From contig JACDTU010000003.1 in NCBI GenBank assembly GCA_022376465.1, positions 62,001 through 126,000 of the forward strand: DNA of 64,000 bases, in the 5' to 3' direction. This DNA comes from Cubamyces lactineus (lineage: Eukaryota > Basidiomycota > Agaricomycetes > Polyporales > Polyporaceae). How positions within the stretch are numbered: the stretch's first letter is position 1; the number at the start of each line of letters is the position of its first letter. Of this stretch, positions 44,301-56,416 are shown piece by piece. The position numbers were made by a program, and so were the translations under genes. The notes below the pieces were generated by a model that made no database searches, was not told the DNA's origin, and saw nothing but the letters and a program-made list of their open reading frames with translations.

Positions 44301-47300
44301 ATGATATCTGTGCGGTAGGGATCCGAGTACAGGATCGGGACATCGAGGTATGTGTATCTCTGTGGTACCCGTTACGCGTAGGCCTCCCGATTTGCAGCCT
44401 CTGCAGGCACTTGCAGGCACGATGATAGAGTGCGTTTGAGGGCGTTGTCCTAGGTTTCATAGCAGCGTGTACATCGCATGGCATGGAGAACCCCGCACGC
44501 CGTATGCGTAAGTGGCACTTTTGATATCGCGATCGTGTACCACTGCCAGTGCCGCAGTGCGCGAGTCGACGTCTACCGCCGTCTACCTACGCAAATCAGA
44601 GCCTGGTCAGTCGAACCATAACCTACTGTAGTACATACCATAACGCCGTAGGTACTCGTAGCGCACGCCCGCGGCGACGGAACCTGGGGAGAACGTCCGC
44701 GAACCGTCGACGTGATGTCCGCCGCAACCTTCCCCGCCGGCGCATCGCACATCAAGATAGATGCGCATGTCAAAGTCAAAAACATGAAGCTCTGAAGCGT
44801 GATCCCAGCGAGTGCGTGATGATGCCTGGCGTGCCGAGCGAGCGTAGCGCGCTCGAACGCAAGATACGCAGGAAGCTTATGGCCGGCGAAGACACCGGTA
44901 CGCTCCCAGCTGAACGTTGAATGCTGAACGTTGAAGCTTGAGCTTCCCGCTGGCAGCTCTGCACGCGCAACGCATCTCGCGCGTCCCTCCGAGTCGACAC
45001 CCACTCAACGCCCAGCGAAGGCGAAGGCGAAGTCGCGCGGGGGAGCTGTAGCTGTAGCTGACGATGAAGCTTACGAGCGTCCTCGTGAACCTAACAGCAT
45101 CGCCGCATCCCACGCAATCTATCACGGTGGCTGCCAGATTTTCCGCATACGCACAGGTCATCTGGCCCCCCTCCGCGTTCTTCTCCCCCAGCGGGCCAGC
45201 GCCCCCAGCATTTTCAGCGTTGCCAGCGCTCGTCCTGCGAGGCTTCGGGTTTCCCTCTTCCCCTCGCGACGTGGCTTGGGCTGTCCAAGGCCGTGTTCCC
45301 ATGGCCCATGACCAAATTCCAATATCTGGCACGTATACGTATACGTACTTCCAAATTCCTGCATAGCAATCTCGCATCGCCCCCAGCGCCCTGGCTTTGT
45401 CCATGGCCAATGTCGACGTCGCCGCACAGCGGCGTCCATCGCCATGTACTAATGCCATCCCACAATAGAGTTCCGCCTTCTCCTCTGATGGGCTCCTCAG
45501 AATTCTGCTCATCTCGCGCGGCGGAGCCCGTGGCGTGCTGCGCGCCATCCCATGGCCAGAAGATCAGATGGCTCGACGCCATTCACTCTCTTTCTGTTGC
45601 CCCCCTCTCCCGATCCACGATTCACGCTGCACCCGTGCTAGCGCTATACTCATCGCCTGCATGACCCTCAAGCGGCCCAACCTAGGGGCGAGCAGTGCAC
45701 GCTTGGGAATAGGGGTGCGTTCCTCAGATGATGAGAGGCGCAGACCCATCACGATGGAGCCTCTATGCGCTTGCGCGAGACTGCGTGAGCACTTGACCAC
45801 GGGCGACGGTGGTCACGGGTACACCGCGAGCGTGCATATGGTAGATATGTGTCCACGTCTTGCCTATCTACAGATAACGCGACGCCGCGCTGCGGCCGGA
45901 TGTGGCAACTAGCATACTATGATTTAGTATCGGCCTCGATCGCGTGAGGTCTGTCGAATCCCTCCGAGCAGTCTAATTTACCGTGGGCCCTAGCGCACCT
46001 ACGTACTGCGCACGAGGGTGTGCGTGCCTGCTCGTCTCTCCTTCGCCGATGTCGGCGCCCGGTGTATGAACGAGTATGAACACCGCACGAGGATCGGCGC
46101 GCCCTTTCGAGGGGTGGAGATGCTCGCTGGCCTGGGCGTGTCTCTTCATCTGTTCCTATGAGCTTGTATGAATTGCAATTGGAACTTTGATCGCGATCAC
46201 TCCTTCAGGTGTTGTGGCGACGATTGCCAGCATTTCGCGTTGTGTTGTAGGTAGGCCGTTGTTCTGTGAAGGTGAGGAGCGCTAGCGCCCATATTATACG
46301 GAACAGAAAGACAATGGCGACGTATTACGACTCACGAGCGTAGCATGGAGACAGAACTTGTATATTGACGTGGATACATCGATTCTTCGATGTCTATGAG
46401 AGACAATGCATTCGGCGCGAGAGCGTCCTCGATTGACGTTTGAAAGGTCGCCGTGTTGGCCTACACGACAGACTCGAAGGTCTGGACTATGAAGCCGCTG
46501 CGGAACAACAACCATGCATTGTATCCCAGCCGCGGTACCCAAGACCGTCTGCCACCTCATCACCACAGTCCTCAGCGTCGTCTGACAATGAAGAAGGAGA
46601 GCATCAGAAGCACGGACGCACTATAGCCACATCACCAGCTCTAATTTCGTGCTCATTCGCTGCTGTGCTGCGTGGGCACGATCGCAAAAACCGCCGCGGT
46701 CGCATGACTGCTCTCGCACTGCGGTATTGGCAATCTTGGTGGATCGTCTGCTCCCGCGTTCGCGCTTCCCCGCTTTGGAGTCAAGTCGGAACGACACGCG
46801 AGATCACGGCGGCCTCAGTCGGGCCTTCGCCGGGATCTTGAGCTCTGGTGCGCGCAGGGGAGTTTGGAGCGTAGTCCACCCTCGGGCTCTATCAGGATTG
46901 ATTCGTCAACATTTTGAGTGGTGCAAGGATCTCTGGCGTAGAACATACCGGGATCTACTCTCACTATTAGCCATCTGGTCTTCTAAAGTTTGGGATTTGG
47001 AGTGCTCGGCCGTCTACGTTGGGGTATCACGCAACGACTGGATGTGCTACCAGCGCCGCTTCGCACCACCTGCCGAGGTGGTCGCTGTATGTAGCCGCGT
47101 TCTTGTTAATAGAGATAGGCATGGCGTCCATCCACAGCGTTCACTTCGGAAGGATCAGCCTGCCAACTGTGCAGTGTGCAGCTTCCCCGCCAGTGCCAGA
47201 AGGTCAAGACGTCCGATGCATACATGATACAGCCATCCGCGTCAGGGCATAGACAAAGGGGCCTCCGTGCCTGTATCGTAGCCTCCGATTCGGATGCCCG

Positions 47301-48336
47301 CGCTCAACATCGCCGCGCAGGCTGGAACGATGACGTCGTCAACCCGTCGTCGCTGGGTCCACGTTCCAACCAATCCTTCTCCGGCCCCGGTCCCCCGCAC
47401 GAGAGCTGCGGCCGGCCCCGGGGAGCAAACAACAGGCTCGTACCCAGACTGCGATAGGGGCAGTCGAAGGGGGCGGAGGAGATAAGAATTTCTGCACAAC
47501 AATCTTGGAAAGTACCGTTTTTGCTTTTTGCCCAGATCGACATACCGTATATGGCGTGCTACTAAACGCTCCGCACAGCCTTGTTAATTAAACTGTTCAC
47601 CGCTAGCAGGACCTACATACCACAGCACCGTCACTATGGGCTCGGGGAACCGTATATCAATTGCGAGCGGACTGCATGGTCTACAAGAAATGTCGCATGC
47701 GAATCTATGTGCCAGTGCTTGTGATTACCCGGCAGGTACGCGATCGATACAACCACACTGCTGGAAGTTAGAAGCCACTGGATGCTGGCAGGTTCTCATA
47801 ACACGGATGTGAGTGTACCGTACAACGAACGCTTCGATGGCAGCGACAGATTGAAGCGGCCTTCGCGAAACCAAATACGCGATTCATAGATCTACCTAGT
47901 CCACGACTCCACGCGGCTTCCTTGGTGTCGCCCCCTGATGCTGTGGCAGCGCGAGATCACGAATCTATAGTCGTTTCAAGGTAGTTTGGCAGATTACTAC
48001 GACACAACGTAACAAGACGCGAGACTAGGATACCAAATAAAGAGATAGAAGACATGTACTTGGACTCGGAAGAATACAGACGCCGCGACCGCGAAGGCGC
48101 GCATCGCGACGGAACCTGGGCCAGAACGACCACGGCCGGTCGTGTCCCCCACCGCGGAAGATCTAACGCAGCAACGAGCACACGCACGCGGGAGCAAAAG
48201 CACGGACGAGGGGCGGGGAAGCGGAAGCGTTGGGTCATTACATTCCTATGTTCGAACAACAGTCCAGTCCGCATGGTGGCTCTCACCACGCGTGCTCGCC
48301 CGCCCCTCCTCGCCCTCCTCCCGACCGCGACGACTC
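41301..48336. other. about 7 kb without a recognisable gene
   Basis: Many short open frames occur on both strands, GC-rich between 42000 and 45600, but none shows a domain, a plausible exon chain or a family motif. Small repeats are visible: three CTTCCGAC-type units near 43580-43605 and an alternating ACGTAT run near 45333-45350. It could be long promoter DNA, non-coding RNA genes or decayed sequence. Confidence 0.5.
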
Positions 48337-50180
48337 TCATGCAGTGAGCAGCATTTTCCTCGGGTCCTCGATGTAGTCCCGGACCTTGACTGTATGCCCG
48401 AAATGTCAACCTCTGGTATAGCTGACGGGTAGGAGACTTGGGTGACGTACCGAGGAAGGTGACCGCTTCCCGCCCGTCGAGGAGGCGGTGGTCGTAGGTG
48501 AGCGCAACAACCATGATCGGGCGGATCACGATCTGACCGTTGACAACGACTGGCCGGTCCTTGATCGCGTGCATGCCTAGAGACGGATATTGTCAGCCAC
48601 GAGCCGCCGGGAGCGATCGCGAACACAAAGGAGGAGCGGGATGAATGCGGGGTATGCGGGGAAGGGAGAGAGGAGTAGCGGGAGTGCGGCTCCGATGCGC
48701 ATGGACAAAGCAAGACAGGAGAAGAATCTCACCGAGAACAGCGGATTGAGGCAAGTTGATGATCGGTGTCCCGTAAAGTGAGCCGAAGACACCGCCGTTG
48801 GAGCTGTCGCAGAGTGAGTATACGCAATGCAGAGGGAACAGGCATGGCTGCTTACATGGTGAAGGTACCACCAGCCATGTCCTCCAAGGTGAGCTTGCCA
48901 TCGCGAGCCTAACGCACTCAGTTAGTGAATGCTGCAAACCCGTATCATCATGCTACGTACCTTCTTGCCGAGTGCAGCAATCTCCCGTTCAATCTCAACG
49001 AAGTTCATGCCCTCCGCGTTCCGCACAACGGGGGTGACAAGGCCCTTGGGAGTTGCAACCGCAACGCTGAGGTCGACGTAGTCGCGGTAAACGATCTCAT
49101 CGCCCTCGATCGACGCGTTCGCAGCAGGGATCTCCTTGAGGGCCAAGCAGCACGCCTTCGCGAACGCGCTCATGAAGCCGAGCTTGACGTCATGCTCCTT
49201 CAGCACCTCGTCTTTGTACTTCTTGCGCATGTCCATGATGCTCGACATGTCGATCTCGTTGAACGTCGTCAGCGACGCCGCGGCGTTCTGCGACTCCTTC
49301 AGCCGCTCCGCGATGCGTAGGCGCATGCGGCTCATCTTCACGCGAGTCTCATTCCGGCTCCCGGCCACGCGCGGCGTAGGTGCGGACTGCTCCTTCGCCT
49401 CCTTGGGGGCAGGCGCCGGCGCGGGCTTCGACGTCTCCTTCACCTCCTTCTTCGCGGCGCCGCCCTGCACACCGGCGGGGTCGGGTTTCCGGACCTGCTC
49501 AGGCGTAGGCGAGGGCGGGGGAGGGGTGCCCTTCTCGACCTGCTGGTCTTTAGGCTCGGTGGGGTCCTTCTTCTCCGCAGGCTCTGACGACTTCTGCTCC
49601 TTGGGCGCTGCCTCGTCGGCGGCTCCGGGCTCGAAGCGGAACAAGTCCTGGCCAACAGAAACGGTGTCCTCCTCGTTCGCGAGCAGTTCAGTGATGCGAC
49701 CAGCAGCGGGCGCATTCACGGATACGTCGATCTGTGATATCGCAGCTCGCGTCATGCTATCGGTGTTTTACAAAGTAGTTACGCACCTTGTCGGTCTCAA
49801 TGGTCGCGACCTCCTCATCCGCCTGGACGGTGTCGCCCGGCTGTTTTAGCCAGGATTTGAGAGTACCCTCAGAGATAGACTCGGCCATCTGGGGGACCTT
49901 CACGGTCTCAGCTGCATTGCGATATTGACGTCACTTGGGTGCATGGCGGCTCGTAGGCGGGCGGTTACACACCTTTCAAGAGGTTCGTCGAGTGGAATTT
50001 CGCGCGCTGAGTATATGTGCTGGCGACTTTCCTGTACACCGACACACCAAGGATCAGAAGCTGTAAAATGCAACTCGTTTGCTCGTTTGCTCACCAGCCT
50101 TTCGACATCACGGCGGCCTCGGTACGGCTCGCAGCGAGAGCACGCCCGCGCGCAATGAGAATCAGCCGTCTTGACAGCAT
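48337..50180 (-). CDS. KGD2: dihydrolipoamide succinyltransferase, E2 of 2-oxoglutarate dehydrogenase
   Basis: This is the E2 core of the mitochondrial 2-oxoglutarate dehydrogenase complex; it transfers succinyl from lipoyl-lysine to CoA in the TCA cycle. The N-terminus ([19 protein letters not shown], then [12 protein letters not shown]) is a mitochondrial targeting sequence. The lipoyl domain reads [11 protein letters not shown] and IETDK (lipoylated Lys) with [21 protein letters not shown] Pro/Ala/Lys hinge follows, with no clear E3-binding domain, as usual for this enzyme. The catalytic domain has [54 protein letters not shown] and [15 protein letters not shown], where His and Asp are catalytic. 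It ends [16 protein letters not shown]. Introns are near 48395-48450, 48575-48725, 48808-48855, 48910-48958, 49745-49785, 49920-49970 and 50061-50111. Confidence 0.94.
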
Positions 50181-52714
50181 ATTAGGGAAACGTAAGGTGA
50201 AGCAGGTGAGATGTGCAGCTGCGACGTTGAAGTCGAGGAGGGGGCGGGGAGGTGAGTGTTGGAGGGAAAGGTCGGCCAGCGACGCGACGCAAAGACATCA
50301 TCACCGTGCTCCGGGAGGCGCCCATCACCGAACAAATCCGACGCGCTCTCCTCCGCACTCTCTGCGACTTTCACGAGTCTCCGTCAGGCCAATACCATCT
50401 CTTCGATTTCTTTCGACCGTTTCTGCAACCTCTGCCCATGATCTCGAGGACATCGTACTGGACGATGGCAAGCACTCTGCAGCTGCTGTCGCTGGATTGT
50501 GTAGGCCGTATGAATCCGACGTTCCGTCACTTGTCCGGCTGTCGCCAACGCTCGGGCTTCTCTCGCTGAAAGTATACGGCACAACGGTCGAAGTCGGATA
50601 GCGTGGACAGCAAGCCGGGCTCCAAGAGAAGGACGGTCGAGCGCGGTGAGCAGACGGTACGAAGTGCATGTTGTGCAATGCATAATGACATTGTGAGGAC
50701 AATTACTCGCCCCGTCGCATGACGTCAAGGACTGCAATCCCTGATTCACAGAATACCAACAGAGGCCGCACAATAACAAAATGCATGTCACTTGGTGACC
50801 CGAGGGGTGCTACGATTGTTCACCGCATACACCCCGCCATGAGGCTCGTGACAAGCATCCCGCACATATCGCCGCATGAATGCACCGGGTCTGTTGCAAG
50901 CGATTCCTGCAGAGACAGGGTACGAGCCTGCATCTAGTCGACACTTTCCTGGCGGCACTGTCGTCTTCCACAGCGGGCCTCGCTTGCGCTGTCTCACAGA
51001 TGACCGGCCTCGTGCCGACCCAATATGCACAATAATCCTTCGGAGTCGCTTGAGCATCGTCCTCCAACTTGCCTGATCGGACCGGGTCTGGAGCTCCTGC
51101 CGCCAGAGTAGCGTCCTGAGAACCTCGTGGAATGCGCGAGGTTCATGACATTGCCCAGAATGCACCCTCAATCGTGTCCTCGGGGATCTACCGCTTGATA
51201 TCATTGCAGTCTGCAGGCACTCGTCAGGTCGGCAGACGTAATGGCGTAACGGTCTCAGGATGGCCAACCTTTTGCGGCAGGAAGATCGGCCCTGCGTGCG
51301 CGGTGTCCTGGTCCAGGGTTTAGACGGAAAAGGGCATGTCTCTGGTCCTGCTAGAGGGACGCGGCGTGCTCTCTACAAGCTTCTGCGACTGTTCAGTTGC
51401 TGTCAGGTCAGGCGAACGTATCTGGTTATCCGCCACGGATCCCATGCAACCTTGGCGTATACACACTCCCTCTCCCGTTCAGTCACTCTCATACACGAGG
51501 GGACTTGGTGTGTTTGGCATGCACCAGCGATGTAGCAACCGAACTTTGAGGCCGCCTACCACACAACCTTTACAAGTATGATTTCAAGGCCCCTGCCGCA
51601 GGTGTCGCTTCACTAACTATATGTTTCACCTTAGCGTCAGGCCTCCTGCTAAGCCTTCACCTACTACAATGCAGGCTTGCAAGCCTTCGTTACTGTTGCC
51701 TATATGCATGTGGTATGTATGGCTTACACCGACAAATATACTCGCGCAGCGAGAATTTTGGCCCTGTGTGCCGGAAACGGAGTTGTCAATGTTCATCACA
51801 ATCTGGCCAGATCTATTTGTATGCCTAAGCGTAAACGTCCTGAGCTATGGCTCGCTCATCCCGTCATGGCATGCCATAGGTATGTCTGTTCTATCCTGCG
51901 TCCACGGGTACAGTAGCTGCCAGCACTGACTCACACGACGCTATTGCCAACGCAAATGTTGGTTGTAGGTTCAGGTTACTCGATACGTAGTTGCGTCGGT
52001 ACTCAATGCGATAGGCGCCCGTCAGACATCCTTTGCGCTGGCACTCTCTGTGACGCACTGCAGAGTGCGAAGTCCACTACTTCAAGCTGCGTATTTCCGA
52101 ACCCTTTGCATGGGGCGAGCTCAGAAAGTACAAAATCAGAAGGGACGAGGATCGCCCCACGCACAGGGTTTTCGCATCGACGAGGACACTGTGATCGACA
52201 ACGCACGTGTATGGGTCAACATAGGCTTGGTACCCCCACCGTCTTGTCGTCGGGTCAATTCTCGCGCCCACGTTCCACCGCATCTTCGCTACTGTGGGTG
52301 GTGGCATACCTCCATCGCAAATCTTGCGCTCGCCACTGCTCACGTTCGGCACCTACGCTCCTCCCACAGGCATCGAACGTGTACCATCAGCGCTCACACA
52401 CCCGCGCCACGATGCGCGTCCGTCTATACGTGCTGGTCGCTAGAATACTGCTGTGGATGCTTATCGCGCGCATCTGCACCAGGGACTCCGACGCATGCAC
52501 CTTGCTCGACCACGCCGGAGACAAGGGAGGCCGCGTCTTGTACGTCTATGGAAGGGTCGGCTGGAGAACTCGCTAGTCGCAGGACGAATCTTTCACCGAC
52601 CGCCTGGCGGGCTCTTATATCGACAGGGAGACGTGGATGATTTGCCCCCAGGATCCGCCCTCTTCCTCGCCAAACTCCCTCGTCGATCTAGGGAGCCTGT
52701 CTCGCTAGACCAAG
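50181..52714. other. intergenic region between KGD2 and BTA1
   Basis: About 2.5 kb with no recognised gene. The two flanking genes are divergent, so their promoters lie at either end. A palindromic TGACGTCA (CRE/ATF-type site) lies near 50719. Confidence 0.45.
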
Positions 52715-55553
52715 ATGATTGACGTCTCTATGCTGACTGTCACAGACCTTCGCCGTGGTGCCCTCCTGTATGGCTCGCTGCTATCTTGCGCTATTCTCCT
52801 CGTTCTCCTTCGCCACCAGCTGTGGGTCTACTGGAAATTCTTCTACGCATGCTTCCTCAAGCCGCTTGACCGTGGCAACGCCGCTGACGTCAAAGTCCTG
52901 AGTGGGCAGCAACGCGCACTGGAAGGCTTCTACCGTACACAGGCGGAGATTTACGACGCTACGAGGGGGACGTTACTCTGCGGCCGAGAGGACATGCTTC
53001 AGCTCGCTGCTGCCCAGTTGAAGCATCGGTTGAGGTCCGGAGACGCCAAGCCTATCTGGGTAGATGTAGGTCCATGTTCCCTGTGATGTCACGGTCTTGT
53101 GTTGACAGCGGCGTCATACACAGATCGGCGGAGGGACCGGATACAATATCGAGAAGATGAACGACTTCGTGCCGGTCAATGAGTTCTTTTCGGCCGTGTA
53201 CTTGGTCGATTTGAGCCCGTCGCTGTGCCAAGTAGCCCGCCAGAGGTTCGCGAAGCTCGGGTGGAAGAACGTCCACGTTGTGTGCGAGGATGCGAGGACC
53301 TTTGCCATTGACAAGTCCATCGACGTCTTGGAGGCAAAGGAAGTTGGAGCAATAAGCAATAATAAGTACCGAGTCAAGGCGGACTTCGTCAGCATGTCGT
53401 ACTCTCTGAGCATGATCCCCGAGTACGTCGATTGCCGAGGTCGTTCACCTATTTTCTGTCTGACAATTATATCGCAGCTTCTACTCCGTCATCGATTCCA
53501 TCACCGACCTCCTCGCGCCACACGGCCTCATATCCTGCGTCGACTTCTACGTTCAATCCGCATCGAGCTACTCGCTGCGCAATTTTACCGGCGGACACCA
53601 CTCGCGGCACGTCAACTGGTTCTCACGTCTCTTCTGGCGCACCTGGTTCCGCCTCGACCGCGTGCACCTCGACGAGGGCCGGCGGGATTACCTCGAGCAC
53701 CGCTTCGGCACCATCCTCAACGTCAACGAGCGCAACTACGCCCTTGGTGGCATCCCGTACTACATCTGGCTCGGGTGCCAACGCACGGCGACGTCTGCAG
53801 GGACTGCTGGTGCGCTCGCACGAGAGGCAGCAGAGCGGATCGACGCTCTCGCAACGGAGAGCCCGTATCTCTCGCCCATACACTACTCCGAGAAGCGCGC
53901 AGAGGCAGAAAGCGCGGCCGCGCGCGAGACGCGACTACAGCTACGCTCCAAGGGATTCGAGGCGGCAATCCTAAACCTTGCGACGAACGTGCCCCTGCCG
54001 TCGTTCTTCTACCAGAACCAGCGCTGGCGGCTGTACTACGACGAGTCGCTCCCGAAGCACACGCAGTTCGGGAACGAGTACATCTACGCGTTCACGTGGG
54101 AGGACCCCGCGGAGGACCAGCGGCTCCTGCACATCGGCACGGACGACGTCGTGTTCGCGATCACCTCCGCGGGGGACAACGTCCTCTCGTACGCGCTGCA
54201 CCGCCCGCGGAGCATCCACGCCGTCGACCTCAACCCCGCGCAGAACCACCTGCTCGAGCTCAAGGTCGCCGCGTTCAGCGCGCTCCCGTACGAGGACGTC
54301 TGGAAGCTCTTCGGGGAGGGCCGCCACCCGCGCTTCCGCGAGCTCCTCCTCAGCGCGCTCTCGCCCTACCTCTCCTCGCGCGCGTTCCAGTTCTGGCTCG
54401 ACAACACCGCGACGTTCGGCACGCGCGGCGGGCTGTACGAGACGGGCGGGACGCGCATCGCGGTCAAGCTCTCCAAGTGGCTCTTCCGGCTGCTCGGCCT
54501 CCGCGCGGACGTGCGCCGGCTGTGCAGCGCCGCGACGCTGCGCGAGCAGCGGGCGATTTGGCGCACGCGTCTGCGGCCGGTCGTGTTGAGCCGCTGGCTG
54601 AGCTACGTCGTTGTGGCGAACGAGCGGTTCCTCTGGCGTGCGCTCGGGGTGCCGCCGAACCAGCGCGATATGATCTATGACGACGCGCTGGCGATGGCGG
54701 CGGCGAGCGGGAGCGCGTTCAAGCCGAAGGAGGCGATGTGGCGGTATGTGGTGAACACGCTCGATCCGGTGGTGGAGAATACGCTGCTGCGGGACAGCAA
54801 CTACTTTTACCGACTGTGCTTGATGGGCCGCTATTCCGAAGAGTGAGTGACGCGGCATTCATGGTGTGGCGGCGGACATGGTCGCTGACTTGTTGATAAT
54901 GGGTAGTTGCCATCCTGCGTATCTCTCAAAAGAGGCACACGAGAAGCTTTCGCAGCCTGGTGCATTTGACGGCTTGCGAGTGCATACAGACGAGTTCGTC
55001 GAGGTGCTCGCACGAATTCGTCCTGAAAGTGTGACCGTCGCGGTGGTACGTACCCGCATCTATCCTCATGCGCGTACGTGAGGTGCTCACTGTATGTTAG
55101 ATCATGGACCATATGGACTGGTTCGATCCCGAGGGTGCTCAGGCTATCGAGGTATGTCTCGACTTGTCCTCCAACTAAGAAATACCACTTAACCGATTTC
55201 TTTTGTAGGAGATTCGTGCGCTGAACAAGGCCATGAAGATCGGTGGTCGCGTTCTCTTGCGCAGCGCAGGCCTTAAGCCGTGGTACATCGCCAACTTCTC
55301 TGCGCAAGGATTCAGGTGCGAGCGTGCGGCGGCACGTACTGCTGGAAAGTGCATCGACCGGTAAGACTCGTCTGTTCATAGAGAGTGCTATTGGATGGCT
55401 AAGCATCCGACTGCGTATAGCGTGAATATGTACGCGTCGACATGGATCTGCACGAAGGTCAGCTCGGACCCCACCGCCGAGCTAGACGATTGTGTCGATG
55501 CCAACGATGCTCCCGGAGTAGACCTCGAGGCCGTCGAAACTCTGGAGCTGTGA
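52715..55553 (+). CDS. BTA1: betaine lipid synthase (fused BtaB-BtaA type)
   Basis: This protein makes diacylglyceryl-trimethylhomoserine (DGTS), a phosphorus-free membrane lipid. After an N-terminal membrane segment (GSLLSCAILLVLLRHQLWV) comes a SAM methyltransferase domain: VDIGGGTGYNIEKM, VYLVDLSPSLCQVA, MSYSLSMIP. The long C-terminal part is the DUF3419/BtaA 3-amino-3-carboxypropyl transferase: IYAFTWEDPAEDQRLL, SAGDNVLSYAL, AVDLNPAQNHLLELK, RDSNYFYRLCLMGRY, DHMDWFDPEGA. The order, methyltransferase first, is the fungal one and the reverse of the green-alga enzyme. Exons before 53450 and after 54845 are short; the main exon 53478-54845 is intron-free and very GC-rich. Around 53325-53375 there is either an unusual intron or a 10-20 residue insertion. 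Such enzymes are induced by phosphate limitation in other fungi. Confidence 0.92.
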
Positions 55554-55988
55554 TGAGTGCTACTGTTGATGATGTGTATTTTCTCTTTCTTTTCATATGT
55601 ATTAGACGGGTGAAATCTAGGTATGTACGCAATACGATTACGACGTTTACGCTAGTCTGTGTTCTGCCGCATTTTCGTGTCACACAAGACGTCGAAGGGC
55701 AATCTGAACAAATCCTGCTACCGTAGCTCGTGATCATGGGCCACGGGAACTGGCTCATAGTAGTCGTCATCGTGAGATGTCCAATTGCTGCCAGCTCATA
55801 ACGCAGTTGGATACACACGAGATGATTTGCCCAGGCCTTGGACTTAGATCTAGGACTCCAGCTCTGTCCCGCGTTGTCGGCTCGTTACGCCAAGATGTGG
55901 CCGGTGGAGGGATCGGTGGTGCACCATGGCAGTTGCCAGTTGGTTTGAAGTCTGGTTTGCCGCACACAGCAGCCGCCACCGAGTGCCA
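55554..55988. other. intergenic region
   Basis: 3' side of BTA1 and upstream part of the next promoter. No gene is seen. Confidence 0.4.
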
Positions 55989-56013
55989 TGACGTCACTGT
56001 CCGGGGTATAAGA
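55989..56013 (+). promoter_or_regulatory. CRE-like site followed by TATA box
   Basis: TGACGTCA (55989-55996) is followed by TATAAGA (56007-56013) and a pyrimidine-rich leader. The first ATG downstream on this strand is at 56140. The pairing suggests a regulated plus-strand promoter. Confidence 0.5.
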
Positions 56014-56139
56014 ACGCGGGTCGCTGCACTGAATATTCAACTACGATCTACATTCCCGTCCCACCGACGCGTATCCTGCTTCTAATTCAGAAGAGTATCC
56101 ATCTACAAGCGCAGAATCAGGCTAGCCAACCAACCACGA

Positions 56140-56416
56140 TGAGCGTACACACGAGGGCCCCCGGACGTACTCTTGTGAGTTTGCGGCTAAGTCATGATGC
56201 ATGACCCCTGATTGGTTCGTAACTCTCCGTAGGCCATCGCCACCGTTGTCGGAACCGTTGCGACACTTGGGTACATGTACGTCGCAGGCGTGCAGACGAA
56301 GAAGGAGGAAGGCCCTGCGTCGGTCTACAGTGCGTTTCATCTCGTTACTTACCGCCGCTGTCCTCCGATTGATTTGCGACTGTGTGCGGGACAGACCAAT
56401 CGAAGGGGTTGAATAA
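56140..56416 (+). CDS. possible small protein, reading frame uncertain
   Basis: The ATG at 56140 is the first after the TATA box. A short first exon and an intron ending at CTCTCCGTAG (56232) are plausible. With the consensus donor GTGAGT (after 56174) the second exon encodes an Arg-rich peptide ending PIEGVE. With a less usual donor (GTACTC after 56166) it encodes a membrane-like segment AIATVVGTVATLGYMYVAG followed by QTKKEEGP. The second reading looks more like a real small membrane protein, but its donor is weak. No family is recognised, and the whole gene may be absent. Confidence 0.3.

Noticed and set aside
46440..47260. Overlapping plus-strand open frames of 130-190 codons
   Set aside because: No motif, no consistent splice structure, Arg/Ser-rich composition as expected by chance in GC-rich DNA.
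53157..54680. 507-codon plus-strand open frame
   Set aside because: Shifted frame within the GC-rich BTA1 exon; the DUF3419 frame is clearly the real one and this one is Arg/Pro/Ala noise.
53971..54858. 295-codon minus-strand open frame
   Set aside because: Antisense shadow of BTA1 caused by GC-rich codon use.
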